A stretch of DNA of 64,000 bases from Muribaculaceae bacterium (GCA_017557425.1 JAFYYU010000016.1:202259-266258), one strand, 5' to 3'; counted from the stretch's first letter, positions 38,198-47,652 are shown. Numbers and translations: made by a program. The notes: generated from the sequence alone by a model not told the origin.

Positions 38198-39202
38198 ATG
38201 AACAATCTGCTCAACTTTTTCGTCAAACACAGTGCGTGGTTCATTTTCGCAGTTTATGTGATATTGAGCCTCGTGCTGCTGTTTAGGGATAACCCTTACC
38301 AGCAGAGCGTCTATCTGACGTCGGCCAACTCAGTGAGCGCCGCGGTGTATAAGGCGTTCAACGGCGTGACGTCCTACTTCCACCTGCGGGGCATCAACGA
38401 GAGCCTGCAGGAACGCAACGCCGCACTGGAGATGGAACTGATTGAGCTGCGGGAGCAGTTGAGTGAGATGGCGCTGCTCTCGCCCGACTCGCTGCACCAG
38501 CCCGCTCTGGGGCACTACAACTTTGTGATGGCGCATGTGATCAGCAACAGCATTGCCAACCCCAACAATTATATCACCATCGACCGGGGACATCTGGACG
38601 GCGTGAGCCCCGAGATGGGCGTCATCGACCAGAACGGCGTAGTGGGCATTGTCAACGTGGTTGGACCACATGCCTCACGTGTGATCTCGTTGTTGAATCC
38701 TCACATCAGGCTCTCGTGTAAGTTGCGCGCCAGTGGTTTCTATGGCAGTCTGGTGTGGGATGGCAAGAGCCCACAGCATGCGGTGCTGGAGGAATTGCCC
38801 AAGCATTTGACTTGGCACAAGGGTGACACCATTGTCACGAGCGGCTATTCGGCCGTGTTCCCCGAGGGCATCATCGTGGGTGTCGTCGAGGGTTTGGCAC
38901 GTGACTTGAGCGACAGTTTTGTATCGTTGCGCATCAGGCTGACAACCAACTTCAGCCAACTGAGCAATGTGCGAGTGATCACCAACAGCATGAAGGAGCA
39001 GATCGATGCCCTGCGTCGTGCCGAGCAGGGTATCGACACCGTTGCCGGCATCAAGACCCGTCCCGAAATCAAGCCTGAAATCATCGACGTGGTTCCCGAA
39101 AAGGAACAGCCCAAGAAAGCCCCGGAACCCGTCCAGCAGGTCCAGCCTGTCCAGCAAGTCCAACCCGTTGAGCCAGAACCAGAAACAGAAGAACAGCCAT
39201 GA
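38198..39202 (+). CDS. mreC: Rod shape-determining protein MreC
   Basis: 334 residues: one membrane helix (residues 13-30), a coiled coil (NESLQERNAALEMELIELREQLSEMA) and two beta barrels (HVISNSIANPNNYITIDRGHLDGVSPEMGV, and DTIVTSGYSAVFPEGIIVGVV), the standard MreC build. It links MreB and MreD to the elongation transpeptidase. The tail is a low-complexity Pro/Val/Gln run (QPVQQVQPVEPEPE), longer than usual. The stop overlaps the mreD start by 4 nt. Confidence 0.94.
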   Translation: MNNLLNFFVKHSAWFIFAVYVILSLVLLFRDNPYQQSVYLTSANSVSAAVYKAFNGVTSYFHLRGINESLQERNAALEMELIELREQLSEMALLSPDSLHQPALGHYNFVMAHVISNSIANPNNYITIDRGHLDGVSPEMGVIDQNGVVGIVNVVGPHASRVISLLNPHIRLSCKLRASGFYGSLVWDGKSPQHAVLEELPKHLTWHKGDTIVTSGYSAVFPEGIIVGVVEGLARDLSDSFVSLRIRLTTNFSQLSNVRVITNSMKEQIDALRRAEQGIDTVAGIKTRPEIKPEIIDVVPEKEQPKKAPEPVQQVQPVQQVQPVEPEPETEEQP

Positions 39203-39717
39203 CCAAGACCGTAATACAATTCATCGCATTGTTCCTGGTGCTGCTGGTACTGCAACTGGTGTGCAACAAGATTGTCCTGTTCAACATTGCCATGCCCGTG
39301 GTGTTTATCTATCTGATACTGCGGCTGCCGGTCAATCTGCACACCGGCTGGGTGTTGACCATCGCTTTCTTCATGGGCTTGATTCTTGACATCTTTGACA
39401 ACACGCCGGGCATGAATGCGCTGGCCTGCACCATGATGGCAGCCGTGAGACGTCCCGTATTCAACCTGTTCGTCTCGCGTGAGAACGACGTGAACATCCC
39501 GTTGCCCTCGGTAGCTTCGATGGGCGTGGGTGACTACTTCAAGTATATGGCGACACTCGTGACGCTGTATTGCGCGTTAATCTTTGCCATTCAGGCCTTC
39601 ACGCTGCACAACATCCTGCTCACCCTCGCGCGCATCGCTGGCAGCAGTGTTCTGTCGATCATCATCATTTTCGGGTTGGAAAGTCTAGTGAGCACGCGCC
39701 GTGAGAAAAGATTATAA
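39199..39717 (+). CDS. mreD: Rod shape-determining protein MreD
   Basis: 172 residues with five or six hydrophobic helices and no soluble domain, in the mreC-mreD-mrdA order. The recognisable MreD segment is GWVLTIAFFMGLILDIFDNTPGMNALA. It overlaps mreC by 4 nt and mrdA by 17 nt, so translation is coupled. The call rests on position, size and membrane pattern; MreD sequence is weakly conserved. Confidence 0.92.
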   Translation: MTKTVIQFIALFLVLLVLQLVCNKIVLFNIAMPVVFIYLILRLPVNLHTGWVLTIAFFMGLILDIFDNTPGMNALACTMMAAVRRPVFNLFVSRENDVNIPLPSVASMGVGDYFKYMATLVTLYCALIFAIQAFTLHNILLTLARIAGSSVLSIIIIFGLESLVSTRREKRL

Positions 39718-41632
39718 CCTGGAGAAGCGCAAGCTGGTCATTGGCGGCTTTATCGTGGCGATTGTGTTGATATACATCGCCCGCCTGGTGCAGTTGCAGG
39801 TGTTGGACAGCAGCTACAAGGCCAATGCCGACAACAATGCCTTCATGGAGAAAGTCATCTACCCGTCGCGTGGACTGATCTATGACCGCAACGACTCGCT
39901 GGTGGTGTATAACATTCCCGAGTATGACTTGGTGATGATTCCCAAGGATGTGACGCCGTTTGACACCATCGACTTTTGCAACACGATAAATATCACCCGT
40001 GAGGAGTTTGACCGCCGATGGGAAGAAATGAGGAAAGGCCGCAGTTATTCGGCGTTTACCCAGCAGGTGTTCATGAATCACCTCACCCCCGAGGACTATG
40101 GCCGCCTGCAGGAGAAACTCTACCGTTTCCCGGGCTTCTTTGTCGTGCAGCGCATCCTCAGGCAGTATAATTACGCGGTTGCAGCCAATGTGTTGGGCGA
40201 CATCCGCGAGGTCAACGCCAAGGACATTGAGAATGATGATTACTATCGTCCTGGCGACTACACGGGTGACCTAGGTATCGAAAAGAGCTACGAGCGATGG
40301 TTGCGTGGCGTCAAGGGTAAGGAAATCCTCATCCGTGACGCGACGGGTAAAATCAAGGGTCACTACAACGATGGTGCCAACGACGTGTCACCCGTGGCGG
40401 GCAATAACCTCAAACTGAGCATCGACATCGGCCTGCAGGCCTACGGAGAGATGCTCATGCAGGGCAAGGTGGGGGCCATCGTGTGCATCGAGCCCAAGAC
40501 GGGCGAGATTTTGGCACTGGTGTCCAGCCCCAGCTATGACCCGGCACTGCTCATGGGCAAGGAACGCGGCAAGAATTACCGCGACCTGGTCAACAACAGG
40601 CTCAAGCCGCTGTATGACCGCTCCATCATGGCGGCCTATCCCCCGGGATCGACCTTTAAGCCCACCCAGGGCCTGATTTTCCTTGAAGAGGGTACCATCA
40701 CGACGAGTACGGCATTCCCGTGTCATCGCGGATACGTCAATGCAGGATTGCGGGTGGGCTGCCACGGTCATGGCTCTCCCATCCCCTTGAAACCTGCGTT
40801 GCAGACGTCGTGCAACGCTTATTTCTGCTGGGGTTTCAAGTACATGATGGACAAGCGCTCCAAATATGGCTCAACAGGCAAGGCATTTGAGGTCTGGAAG
40901 AACCACATGGTATCGATGGGCTATGGTTACAAACTGGGCATCGACATGCCGGGCGAGAGCCGCGGTTTTATCCCCAACACGGCCTTCTATGACAAGATCT
41001 ACGGCGCCGGAAAGTGGGTAGGGCAGACCATCATCAGTGACGCCATCGGCCAGGGCGAAATCCTTGCTACGCCGCTGCAAATCGCCAACCTTAGCGCCAC
41101 CATCGCTAACCGAGGCTACTACATCACCCCGCACGTGGTGAAGAATATCGAGGGCGTCGGCGTGCTCAAGAAGAACCTGGAGCGTCATGACACCGACATC
41201 GACAAGCGCTACTACTCCGATATTGTCGAGGGTATGCGCATGGCGGTGCTGGGTGGTACCTGTACGGGCGCCAACATCCCTGGACTGGACGTGTGCGGCA
41301 AGACAGGAACGGCCCAGAACCCCCATGGCCGCGACCACTCGGTATTCATGGGCTTTGCACCCATGAATGATCCCAAGATCGCCGTCTGCGTCTATGTCGA
41401 GAATGCAGGCTTCGGCGCCACCTACGGTGTACCTATCGGCGCATTGATGATTCAGCGCTACCTGCTCGGCAATTCTGCCGGCTTGCAGGCTCGTGGCCGT
41501 GCGATGGCCAGCCGACACACCGTCACCTATCCCAAGGTGAAGAAAACAACCACTTCTGGCAATCAGGCCGACAAGAATAAGAAGACTACACCATCAAACA
41601 AACCCGTTTCAAGCGATGGAAGTAAGGAATGA
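39701..41632 (+). CDS. mrdA: Penicillin-binding protein 2 (elongation transpeptidase)
   Basis: 643 residues: N-terminal membrane helix (VIGGFIVAIVLIYIARLV), the dimerisation/pedestal domain, then the transpeptidase domain with SIMAAYPPGSTFKP (SxxK nucleophile box), SCNAYF (SxN) and GKTGTAQNPHG (KTG). Monofunctional class B PBP, partner of RodA in side-wall synthesis and target of mecillinam. The C-terminal tail is Lys/Thr-rich. It overlaps both neighbours. A GTG-type alternative start is not needed; ATG at 39701 fits the helix. Confidence 0.95.
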   Translation: MRKDYNLEKRKLVIGGFIVAIVLIYIARLVQLQVLDSSYKANADNNAFMEKVIYPSRGLIYDRNDSLVVYNIPEYDLVMIPKDVTPFDTIDFCNTINITREEFDRRWEEMRKGRSYSAFTQQVFMNHLTPEDYGRLQEKLYRFPGFFVVQRILRQYNYAVAANVLGDIREVNAKDIENDDYYRPGDYTGDLGIEKSYERWLRGVKGKEILIRDATGKIKGHYNDGANDVSPVAGNNLKLSIDIGLQAYGEMLMQGKVGAIVCIEPKTGEILALVSSPSYDPALLMGKERGKNYRDLVNNRLKPLYDRSIMAAYPPGSTFKPTQGLIFLEEGTITTSTAFPCHRGYVNAGLRVGCHGHGSPIPLKPALQTSCNAYFCWGFKYMMDKRSKYGSTGKAFEVWKNHMVSMGYGYKLGIDMPGESRGFIPNTAFYDKIYGAGKWVGQTIISDAIGQGEILATPLQIANLSATIANRGYYITPHVVKNIEGVGVLKKNLERHDTDIDKRYYSDIVEGMRMAVLGGTCTGANIPGLDVCGKTGTAQNPHGRDHSVFMGFAPMNDPKIAVCVYVENAGFGATYGVPIGALMIQRYLLGNSAGLQARGRAMASRHTVTYPKVKKTTTSGNQADKNKKTTPSNKPVSSDGSKE

Positions 41633-43088
41633 AGATGAGAATACCAACCTATTGAGGTCGGTGGACTGGTTTACCATCGTCCTGTACCTCATCATGGTCG
41701 TTGCGGGAGCGGTGAGCATCTATGCCGCTACCTACGACTATGACAAGGCGAGCATGTTTGACCTGAGCGAGTACTCGGGCAAGCAGTTCTTGTGGGCGGG
41801 TCTCTCGTTCCTTATCGGCTTCTCGCTCTTGCTCATCGACAGGCGCATCTATGAGGCCTATGCCTATCCGATATACGGGTTCTTGATATTGCTGTTGATT
41901 GCCACCGTCTTTCTTGCGCCTGACATCAAGGGGTCGCGTTCGTGGCTGGTATTCGGGCCTGTGAGCCTGCAACCCGCCGAGTTTGCCAAGACGGCGACAG
42001 CCCTGGCGTTAGCCAAGCTCTTCAGCACTTACGGCTTCACGCTTAACGGGTGGCGCAACTATGCCATTGCCATCGGCATTATCCTGTTGCCCATCCTGTG
42101 CATCATCTTGGAACGTGAGACGGGCTCGGCGCTGGTTTACACAGCGCTCATCTTTGTCCTTTACCGAGAGGGCATGTCAGGCTTCATCTTGTTTGCAGCC
42201 TTGATGGCCGTGGTCTATTTTGTTGTGGTGCTTATGTTTGCCGCTGTGACCTTCATGGGCATTCCGTTGGGCATGGTCATCGCGTTTATCCTGGTGATGG
42301 CGCTCATCGTGGCGATGCTGCTCATTTACTGCCGCTCGTGGATTCTGGGGCGCAACGTGCTGCTGGGATATCTTGCCGCAGGAGCCCTTGCGGGAGGCCT
42401 GACATTGGCGGGTGTTCACGTCAACGGCTACGCCTTCTTCCTGCCGGTCATCATCCTGTCACTGCTCTATCTGCTCTACGGCATGCTGCATGACATCAAC
42501 CTCAAGAAGGTGCTCATTACCGTCTGCTTTGCGGCGGCATCATTGGTTTTCCTGTTCACGGTGAGTTTCGCCTTCAACAACGTGCTGGAACCGCACCAGC
42601 AGACGCGTATCAAAGTCACCCTGGGCATTGAGGAGGACCTGCGTGGAGCAGGCTATAACGTCAACCAGAGCAAGATTGCCATCGGTAGCGGTGGCATCAC
42701 AGGTAAAGGCTTCCTGAACGGCACCCAGACCAAACTCAAGTACGTGCCCGAGCAGCACACCGACTTCATCTATTGCACCATCGGCGAGGAGAAGGGGTTT
42801 GTGGGCAGCGTGGCTGTGCTGCTTCTGTTCCTGGCTCTCATTTTACGCATCATCACGCTGGCTGAGCGCAACCACTCGACCTTCGCGCGGGTCTATGCCT
42901 ATAGCGTCGCGTCTTACCTCATCTTCCATGTCGCCATCAACATTGGCATGGTCATCGGCCTATGCCCCGTCATCGGCATCCCGTTGCCGTTCTTCAGCTA
43001 CGGCGGCTCCTCGCTGTGGGGTTTCACCATCCTGCTGTTTATTCTGCTACGCCTCGACGCCGACCGCGGCAACTACGGCACCTGGTAA
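41616..43088 (+). CDS. rodA: Rod shape-determining glycosyltransferase RodA
   Basis: 490 residues, SEDS family, about ten membrane helices. SEDS marks: GSRSWLVFGPVSLQPAEFAKTA, and the end IGLCPVIGIPLPFFSYGGSSLWGF. RodA is the peptidoglycan polymerase that works with PBP2. It is longer than E. coli RodA (370) because of an extra hydrophobic middle part (residues about 190-300), as in other Bacteroidetes. It overlaps mrdA by 17 nt and ends the shape operon. Confidence 0.95.
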   Translation: MEVRNEDENTNLLRSVDWFTIVLYLIMVVAGAVSIYAATYDYDKASMFDLSEYSGKQFLWAGLSFLIGFSLLLIDRRIYEAYAYPIYGFLILLLIATVFLAPDIKGSRSWLVFGPVSLQPAEFAKTATALALAKLFSTYGFTLNGWRNYAIAIGIILLPILCIILERETGSALVYTALIFVLYREGMSGFILFAALMAVVYFVVVLMFAAVTFMGIPLGMVIAFILVMALIVAMLLIYCRSWILGRNVLLGYLAAGALAGGLTLAGVHVNGYAFFLPVIILSLLYLLYGMLHDINLKKVLITVCFAAASLVFLFTVSFAFNNVLEPHQQTRIKVTLGIEEDLRGAGYNVNQSKIAIGSGGITGKGFLNGTQTKLKYVPEQHTDFIYCTIGEEKGFVGSVAVLLLFLALILRIITLAERNHSTFARVYAYSVASYLIFHVAINIGMVIGLCPVIGIPLPFFSYGGSSLWGFTILLFILLRLDADRGNYGTW

Positions 43089-43105
43089 CCAACATATCTT
43101 AGATT

Positions 43106-43363
43106 ATGAAAATGTCATTGGATATTCCCGACTATTCTCCCGAAACCGGAGTTGTGCTGAATTGGGAGGGTAATGCTGAAATCAAGGTCTCAACCGTGGA
43201 TGGAGAAGTCTTGATTGAGGCCAATGCAGATGGACTCACCTCTTTGGCGAATCACTTGCTGAATTTAGCCCAGACCGCCGTCCCGTCAGGCGCTCATATT
43301 CATCTTGACGAATATAACTCTCTTGAGGACGGCTCATCACCTTTAATCATCGAGAAACTATAA
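43106..43363 (+). CDS. Imm32-like orphan immunity-type protein, 85 residues
   Basis: Small cytosolic beta-rich protein with VLIEANADGLTSLANHLLNLAQ...PSGAHIHLDEYNSLEDGSSPLIIEKL. The pattern 'aN..GL..LA..Ll.La' plus 'HIHLDEYNSLEDGS.ELIIEK' is what I recall of the Imm32 family, predicted immunity proteins of polymorphic toxin systems. No toxin, VgrG or secretion gene is near. It begins 18 nt after rodA and has a slightly lower GC content than the shape genes, so it looks like a recent insertion that may be read from the shape operon's mRNA. Confidence 0.6.
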   Translation: MKMSLDIPDYSPETGVVLNWEGNAEIKVSTVDGEVLIEANADGLTSLANHLLNLAQTAVPSGAHIHLDEYNSLEDGSSPLIIEKL

Positions 43364-43403
43364 CAGACATCAAAGGGGCGGTATCCTTGATGGTTTATGA
43401 GTT

Positions 43404-43450
43404 ATTGCGAAAATTTCGTTGCGAACTTTTCGTTACGAAATTTTCGCAAT
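43404..43450. repeat. Perfect 16-bp inverted repeat after the Imm32-like gene
   Basis: ATTGCGAAAATTTCGT (43404-43419) pairs with 43435-43450 around a 15-nt centre that itself holds GCGAAC and TTCGTT. No T-run follows on the plus strand. A TACTTTTG-like -7 box lies at 43452-43459 on the minus strand next to it. Confidence 0.75.
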
Positions 43451-43535
43451 GCAAAAGTACAGTAGTTTTCATTGGCAAATCTTTTGGGAATAAACAATGA
43501 GTTTATACCATTGGGGTATAGATATAATGCAAAAA

Positions 43536-43566
43536 TCAGGGCTGGAACGTTGCGTTCCAGCCCTGA
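43536..43566 (-). terminator. Terminator of the PFOR gene
   Basis: Perfect 14-bp stem (43536-43549 with 43553-43566), 3-nt loop; on the minus strand followed by TTTTTGC. Confidence 0.9.
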
Positions 43567-43592
43567 CAGTTATTTAATGGTTGTATTGGCGA

Positions 43593-46500
43593 TTAAGCCT
43601 CGGGATCAACGCCCCACTGCTGGCGAGCCAGACGGCGGTAGTTGTTGTAACGCCACTGGGCATTCTCCTTTGCTGCAGCGAAGAGCTCGGCTGCCTCGTC
43701 GGGATACTGCTTCAGCACTGATGCATAGCGAACCTCGCCCTTGAGGAAGTTCTCAAACTCGTCCCAGTTGGGCTCGGGGCTGTCGAGGGTGAAGGGATTC
43801 TTGCCCTCGGCCTCCAGCTGCGGGTTGTAACGCCACAGGTGCCAGTAACCGCATGCTACAGCAGCCTTCTCCTCGGCCTGTGCCTTACCCATACCGGCCT
43901 TGATACCGTGGTTGATACACGGAGCGTAGGCGATGATGATCGAAGGACCGTCATAGGCCTCAGCCTCGCGGATAGCCTTCAGACACTGAGCGTCGTTGGC
44001 GCCCATAGCGATCTGTGCGGCATAGACGTAACCATAGGTGGTAGCAATCAGACCCAGGTCTTTCTTGCGGACGCGCTTGCCGGCAGCGGCAAACTTGGCG
44101 ATGGCGCCGATGGGGGTAGCCTTAGAAGCCTGACCACCGGTGTTGGAGTAAACCTCGGTGTCGAGCACGAGGATGTTGACGTTCTTGCCGCTGGCAATCA
44201 CGTGGTCCAGACCGCCGAAGCCGATGTCGTAGCTGGCGCCGTCACCACCGATGATCCACTGTGAGCGCTTAACCAGGTACTGACCCAGTTCACGCACCTT
44301 GATGTCGGCGGGATTGTCGCTGTGCTCGATGGCCTCGAGGATCTTGTCGCTGAGCTCGCGGGTCTTGTCACCGTCGTTGAAGTTCTCGATCCATTCCTGA
44401 TAGAGAGCCTTAACGTCGGCAGCAGCGGTAGCGTCGTCGATAGCCTCCTTGACGAAGCCAAGGACGCGGGTGCGCATCTTCTCGTCGGCGATGGTCATAC
44501 CCAGGCCGAACTCGCAGAAGTCCTCAAACAGGGAGTTGGCCCAAGCGGGACCGTGACCCTTCTCGTTAACGGTGTAAGGAGTTGAGGGAACCGATGCACT
44601 GTAGATAGACGAGCAACCGGTAGCGTTGGCAACGATCTGACGATCACCGAACAACTGGCTGATCAACTTCACATAGGGAGTCTCACCGCAACCCGAGCAG
44701 GCACCCGAGAACTCAAACAGCGGCTGAGCGAACTGTGAGTTCTTGACGTTGGACTTGGTGTCCACGAGGTGCTGTTTGCTCTTGACGTTGGCGATAGCAT
44801 AGTCCCAAAGCTTCTGGTCCTCTTCGTGGCCCTCCATGGGAACCATCTCGAGAGCCTTCTCGCCCTTCTTGCCCGGGCAGACGTCGGCGCAGTTGCCGCA
44901 AGCCAAGCAGTCCATCACGTCAACAACCTGTACGAAGGTCATGCCTTCGAAGCCCTTGCCGATGGCTTTGAGCTTGTCGCTCTCCTTGAAGGGCGATGCG
45001 GCAGCCTCGGCCTCGTCCATGACGAAGGGACGGATGGCAGCGTGCGGGCAGACGAGCGCGCACTTGTTGCACTGGATACAGTTCTCAGCCTTCCATACGG
45101 GAACGAAGGCGCCTACACCGCGCTTCTCATAGGCAGCGGTACCGGCATCCCAAGTACCGTCCTCGCGGCCCTTGAATGCGCTCACGGGCAGCAAGTCACC
45201 GTTCTGGGCGTTGATGGGACGTACCACGTTGTGTACGAACTCGGGAGCGTTGTCGGCGGCGGGAGCCTCGACGGTGAGGTTGCTCCAAGCAGGATCAACG
45301 GGCAGCTCGGTGTACTCGTTACCACGGTCAACAGCCTGATAGTTCTTGTTCACCACGTCCTCACCCTTGCGGCCATAGGACTTCACGATGAACTTCTTCA
45401 TCTGCTCAATGGCCAGGTCAACGGGGATCACCTCGGTGATGCGGAAGAACGCGCTCTGCAGGATGGTGTTTGTGCGGTTGCCCAGACCGATCTCCTGAGC
45501 GATCTTGGTGGCGTTGATGTAGTAAACCTTGATGTTGTTGTCGGCGAAGTACTTCTTCACGTTGTTGGGCAGGTTCTCGGCCAGCTTGTCGGCGTCCCAA
45601 ACGGTGTTGAGCAGGAAGGTACCACCCTTCTGCAAACCGCGGGTCATGTCATACATGTGCAGGTAGGCCTGAACGTGGCAAGCCACGAAGTTGGGCGTGG
45701 TTACCAGATAGGTCGAACGGATGGGCTCGTCACCGAAACGCAGGTGCGAGCAGGTGAAACCGCCCGACTTCTTGCTGTCGTAGGAGAAGTAGGCCTGGCA
45801 GTGCTTGTCGGTGTTGTCACCGATGATCTTTACACTGTTCTTGTTGGCACCCACGGTACCGTCAGCACCCAAGCCGTAGAACTTGGCCTGGAACATGCCG
45901 GCACCACCCATGGCAACCTCTTCCTTCATGGGCAGCGAGGCGAAGGTTACATCGTCCTCGATACCGATGGTGAACTGGTTCTTGGGCATCGGCAGGGCCA
46001 GGTTCTCGTAAACCGAGAGAATCTGGGCGGGCGTGGTGTCCTTGGAACCGAGGCCGTAGCGGCCACCCACGATAACGGGGGCATTCTCGGTGCCATAGAA
46101 GCAGTCTTTCACGTCAAGATACAGGGGCTCGCCGTTGGCGCCGGGCTCCTTGGTGCGGTCGAGCACAGCGATGCGCTTGGCAGTGCTGGGAACGGCTGCG
46201 AGGAAGTGCTTGGCGCTGAAGGGGCGATACAGATGCACGGCTACGAGGCCGACTTTCTCACCCTTCTCGATGAGGTAATCAACGGTCTCGCGGATGGCCT
46301 CGGTCACACTGCCCATGGCGATGATGACGCGATCGGCATCCTTGGCGCCGTAGTAGTCAAACAGACCATACTTGCGGCCGGTGATCTCGCTGATCTTGTT
46401 CATGTAGTCCTCGACGATGGCGGGAACAGCGGTATAGTAGTCGTTGCACGACTCGCGGTGCTGGAAGAACACGTCAGGGTTCTCGGCAGTACCACGGGTT

Positions 46501-47147
46501 ACGGGCTTGTCGGGGTTCATAGCACCCTTGCGGAACTTGGCCAGCTCTTCCATGTCGATGAGGGGACGCAGGTCTTCCTGGTCCATGGCCTCAACCTTCT
46601 GGATCTCGTGCGAGGTGCGGAAGCCGTCAAAGAAGTTGACAAAGGGCACGTGAGCCTTGATGGCGCTCAGGTGGGCAACACCGGCGAGGTCCATGACCTC
46701 CTGCACGCTGCCCTCGGCAAGCATGGCAAAACCGGTCTGGCGGGTAGCCATCACGTCCTGGTGGTCACCAAAGATGCACAGGGTGTGGCTGGCCAACGTA
46801 CGGGCCGAAACGTGGAACACGCCAGGAAGCAGCTCACCGGCAATCTTGTACATGTTGGGAATCATCAGCAGCAGACCCTGCGACGCAGTGTAGGTCGTGG
46901 TCAGGGCACCGGCCTGCAGCGAACCGTGAACGGCACCTGCGGCGCCACCCTCGCTCTGCATCTCCTGTACCATAACGGTCTCACCAAAGATGTTCTTGCG
47001 GCCTGCGGCAGCCCACTCGTCCACGTGCTCGGCCATCGTCGATGACGGAGTGATGGGGTAGATAGCGGCTACCTCGGTGAACATGTAACTGATGTGAGCA
47101 GCAGCCTGGTTGCCGTCACACGTCATGAATTTCTTTTCCTTACTCAT
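43593..47147 (-). CDS. nifJ: Pyruvate:ferredoxin (flavodoxin) oxidoreductase
   Basis: 1184 residues, the single-chain PFOR. It converts pyruvate and CoA to acetyl-CoA, CO2 and reduced ferredoxin, the key step of anaerobic pyruvate use. Domains: N-terminal pyrimidine-binding domain (AAAHISYMFTEVAAIYPITPSS), gamma domain, then two 4Fe-4S clusters (CIQCNKCALVCPHAAIRP and CLACGNCADVCPGKK), and the TPP domain with SGACSGCGETPYVKL and GGDGASYDIGFGGLDHV. The proximal cluster Cys is in ACSGCGE. Promoter from a palindromic repeat at 47196-47227; strong terminator after the stop. Usual length, no defect seen. Confidence 0.96.
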   Translation of the reverse strand: MSKEKKFMTCDGNQAAAHISYMFTEVAAIYPITPSSTMAEHVDEWAAAGRKNIFGETVMVQEMQSEGGAAGAVHGSLQAGALTTTYTASQGLLLMIPNMYKIAGELLPGVFHVSARTLASHTLCIFGDHQDVMATRQTGFAMLAEGSVQEVMDLAGVAHLSAIKAHVPFVNFFDGFRTSHEIQKVEAMDQEDLRPLIDMEELAKFRKGAMNPDKPVTRGTAENPDVFFQHRESCNDYYTAVPAIVEDYMNKISEITGRKYGLFDYYGAKDADRVIIAMGSVTEAIRETVDYLIEKGEKVGLVAVHLYRPFSAKHFLAAVPSTAKRIAVLDRTKEPGANGEPLYLDVKDCFYGTENAPVIVGGRYGLGSKDTTPAQILSVYENLALPMPKNQFTIGIEDDVTFASLPMKEEVAMGGAGMFQAKFYGLGADGTVGANKNSVKIIGDNTDKHCQAYFSYDSKKSGGFTCSHLRFGDEPIRSTYLVTTPNFVACHVQAYLHMYDMTRGLQKGGTFLLNTVWDADKLAENLPNNVKKYFADNNIKVYYINATKIAQEIGLGNRTNTILQSAFFRITEVIPVDLAIEQMKKFIVKSYGRKGEDVVNKNYQAVDRGNEYTELPVDPAWSNLTVEAPAADNAPEFVHNVVRPINAQNGDLLPVSAFKGREDGTWDAGTAAYEKRGVGAFVPVWKAENCIQCNKCALVCPHAAIRPFVMDEAEAAASPFKESDKLKAIGKGFEGMTFVQVVDVMDCLACGNCADVCPGKKGEKALEMVPMEGHEEDQKLWDYAIANVKSKQHLVDTKSNVKNSQFAQPLFEFSGACSGCGETPYVKLISQLFGDRQIVANATGCSSIYSASVPSTPYTVNEKGHGPAWANSLFEDFCEFGLGMTIADEKMRTRVLGFVKEAIDDATAAADVKALYQEWIENFNDGDKTRELSDKILEAIEHSDNPADIKVRELGQYLVKRSQWIIGGDGASYDIGFGGLDHVIASGKNVNILVLDTEVYSNTGGQASKATPIGAIAKFAAAGKRVRKKDLGLIATTYGYVYAAQIAMGANDAQCLKAIREAEAYDGPSIIIAYAPCINHGIKAGMGKAQAEEKAAVACGYWHLWRYNPQLEAEGKNPFTLDSPEPNWDEFENFLKGEVRYASVLKQYPDEAAELFAAAKENAQWRYNNYRRLARQQWGVDPEA

Positions 47148-47195
47148 AAATTTTGAAAACTGATATTGTTAGTTCTTAGTCGTTTTTACAGGGTG

Positions 47196-47227
47196 CAAAG
47201 GTAGTGCAAGTTGAGCGGAGTGCCAAA
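47196..47227 (-). promoter_or_regulatory. Promoter of nifJ, formed by a palindromic repeat
   Basis: Minus strand: TTTG (47224-47227), exactly 20 nt, TACCTTTG (47196-47203). Same arrangement as at glnA. Confidence 0.7.
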
Positions 47228-47290
47228 CAAAAAACAATTTTTGTTTGCAATCCCGAGATGCAGCCTGCCTTAGACTGCAGGTCAAAGGTA
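47196..47290. repeat. Dispersed palindromic repeat (copy at 47.2 kb)
   Basis: CAAAGGTAGTGCAAGTTGAG, then a 10-bp stem (CAAACAAAAA with TTTTTGTTTG, 47224-47247) and CAATCCCGAGATGCAGCC. The flank is the same as at 19664 with a few changes. The far end is diverged from 47265 on. Confidence 0.85.
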
Positions 47291-47360
47291 CGCAATAATC
47301 CTATAATAAGGTAAAGCAAGGGGAAAATCAGTTGGTGGATGGTGGGGTAAAAAACAAAAA

Positions 47361-47498
47361 AATCCCCGGCTCGCGCCGCGGATTATTTTTGAAAAATCTA
47401 ATTAACCTCTAATACCATTAACATAAACCTTAAAACTAAATCTTAACCATATCAGGAAACCCCATGCCTCACGGCATCAATTCCCTGTCGATGAAAAA
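47361..47498 (-). ncRNA. Candidate small RNA of about 140 nt
   Basis: Minus strand. A TACCTTTG -7 box (47505-47512) points into a stretch with a CGAT/ATCG hairpin, a GC-rich hairpin (ATGCC with GGCAT, 47464-47468 and 47473-47477), a long AT-rich single strand and a final hairpin AATCCGCGGC/GCCGGGGATT (47361-47384, one mismatch) followed by TTTTTTTGTTTTTT, an excellent terminator. No reading frame fills it and no gene needs this terminator, because the GH13 gene upstream has its own hairpin. A clear -33 box is not seen. Confidence 0.4.
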
Positions 47499-47615
47499 TC
47501 GATGCAAAGGTAATGCCAAATATGTTATATAACATAATTTTTCGAACAAAAAACACCGAAAATTAACATTATTTAATATTTATAGACGATTTTTGCGGTT
47601 TTTGGGGGCAAAATT

Positions 47616-47652
47616 AACCCATCAGCTACCTGATTTGGTGAACTGATGGGTT
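47616..47652 (-). terminator. Hairpin terminator of the GH13 lipoprotein gene
   Basis: AACCCATCAG (47616-47625) pairs with CTGATGGGTT (47643-47652); minus strand continues AATTTTG. Confidence 0.6.

Noticed and set aside
43472-43744. 90-codon plus-strand frame overlapping the end of nifJ
   Set aside because: It runs through the nifJ terminator and antisense to conserved PFOR codons.
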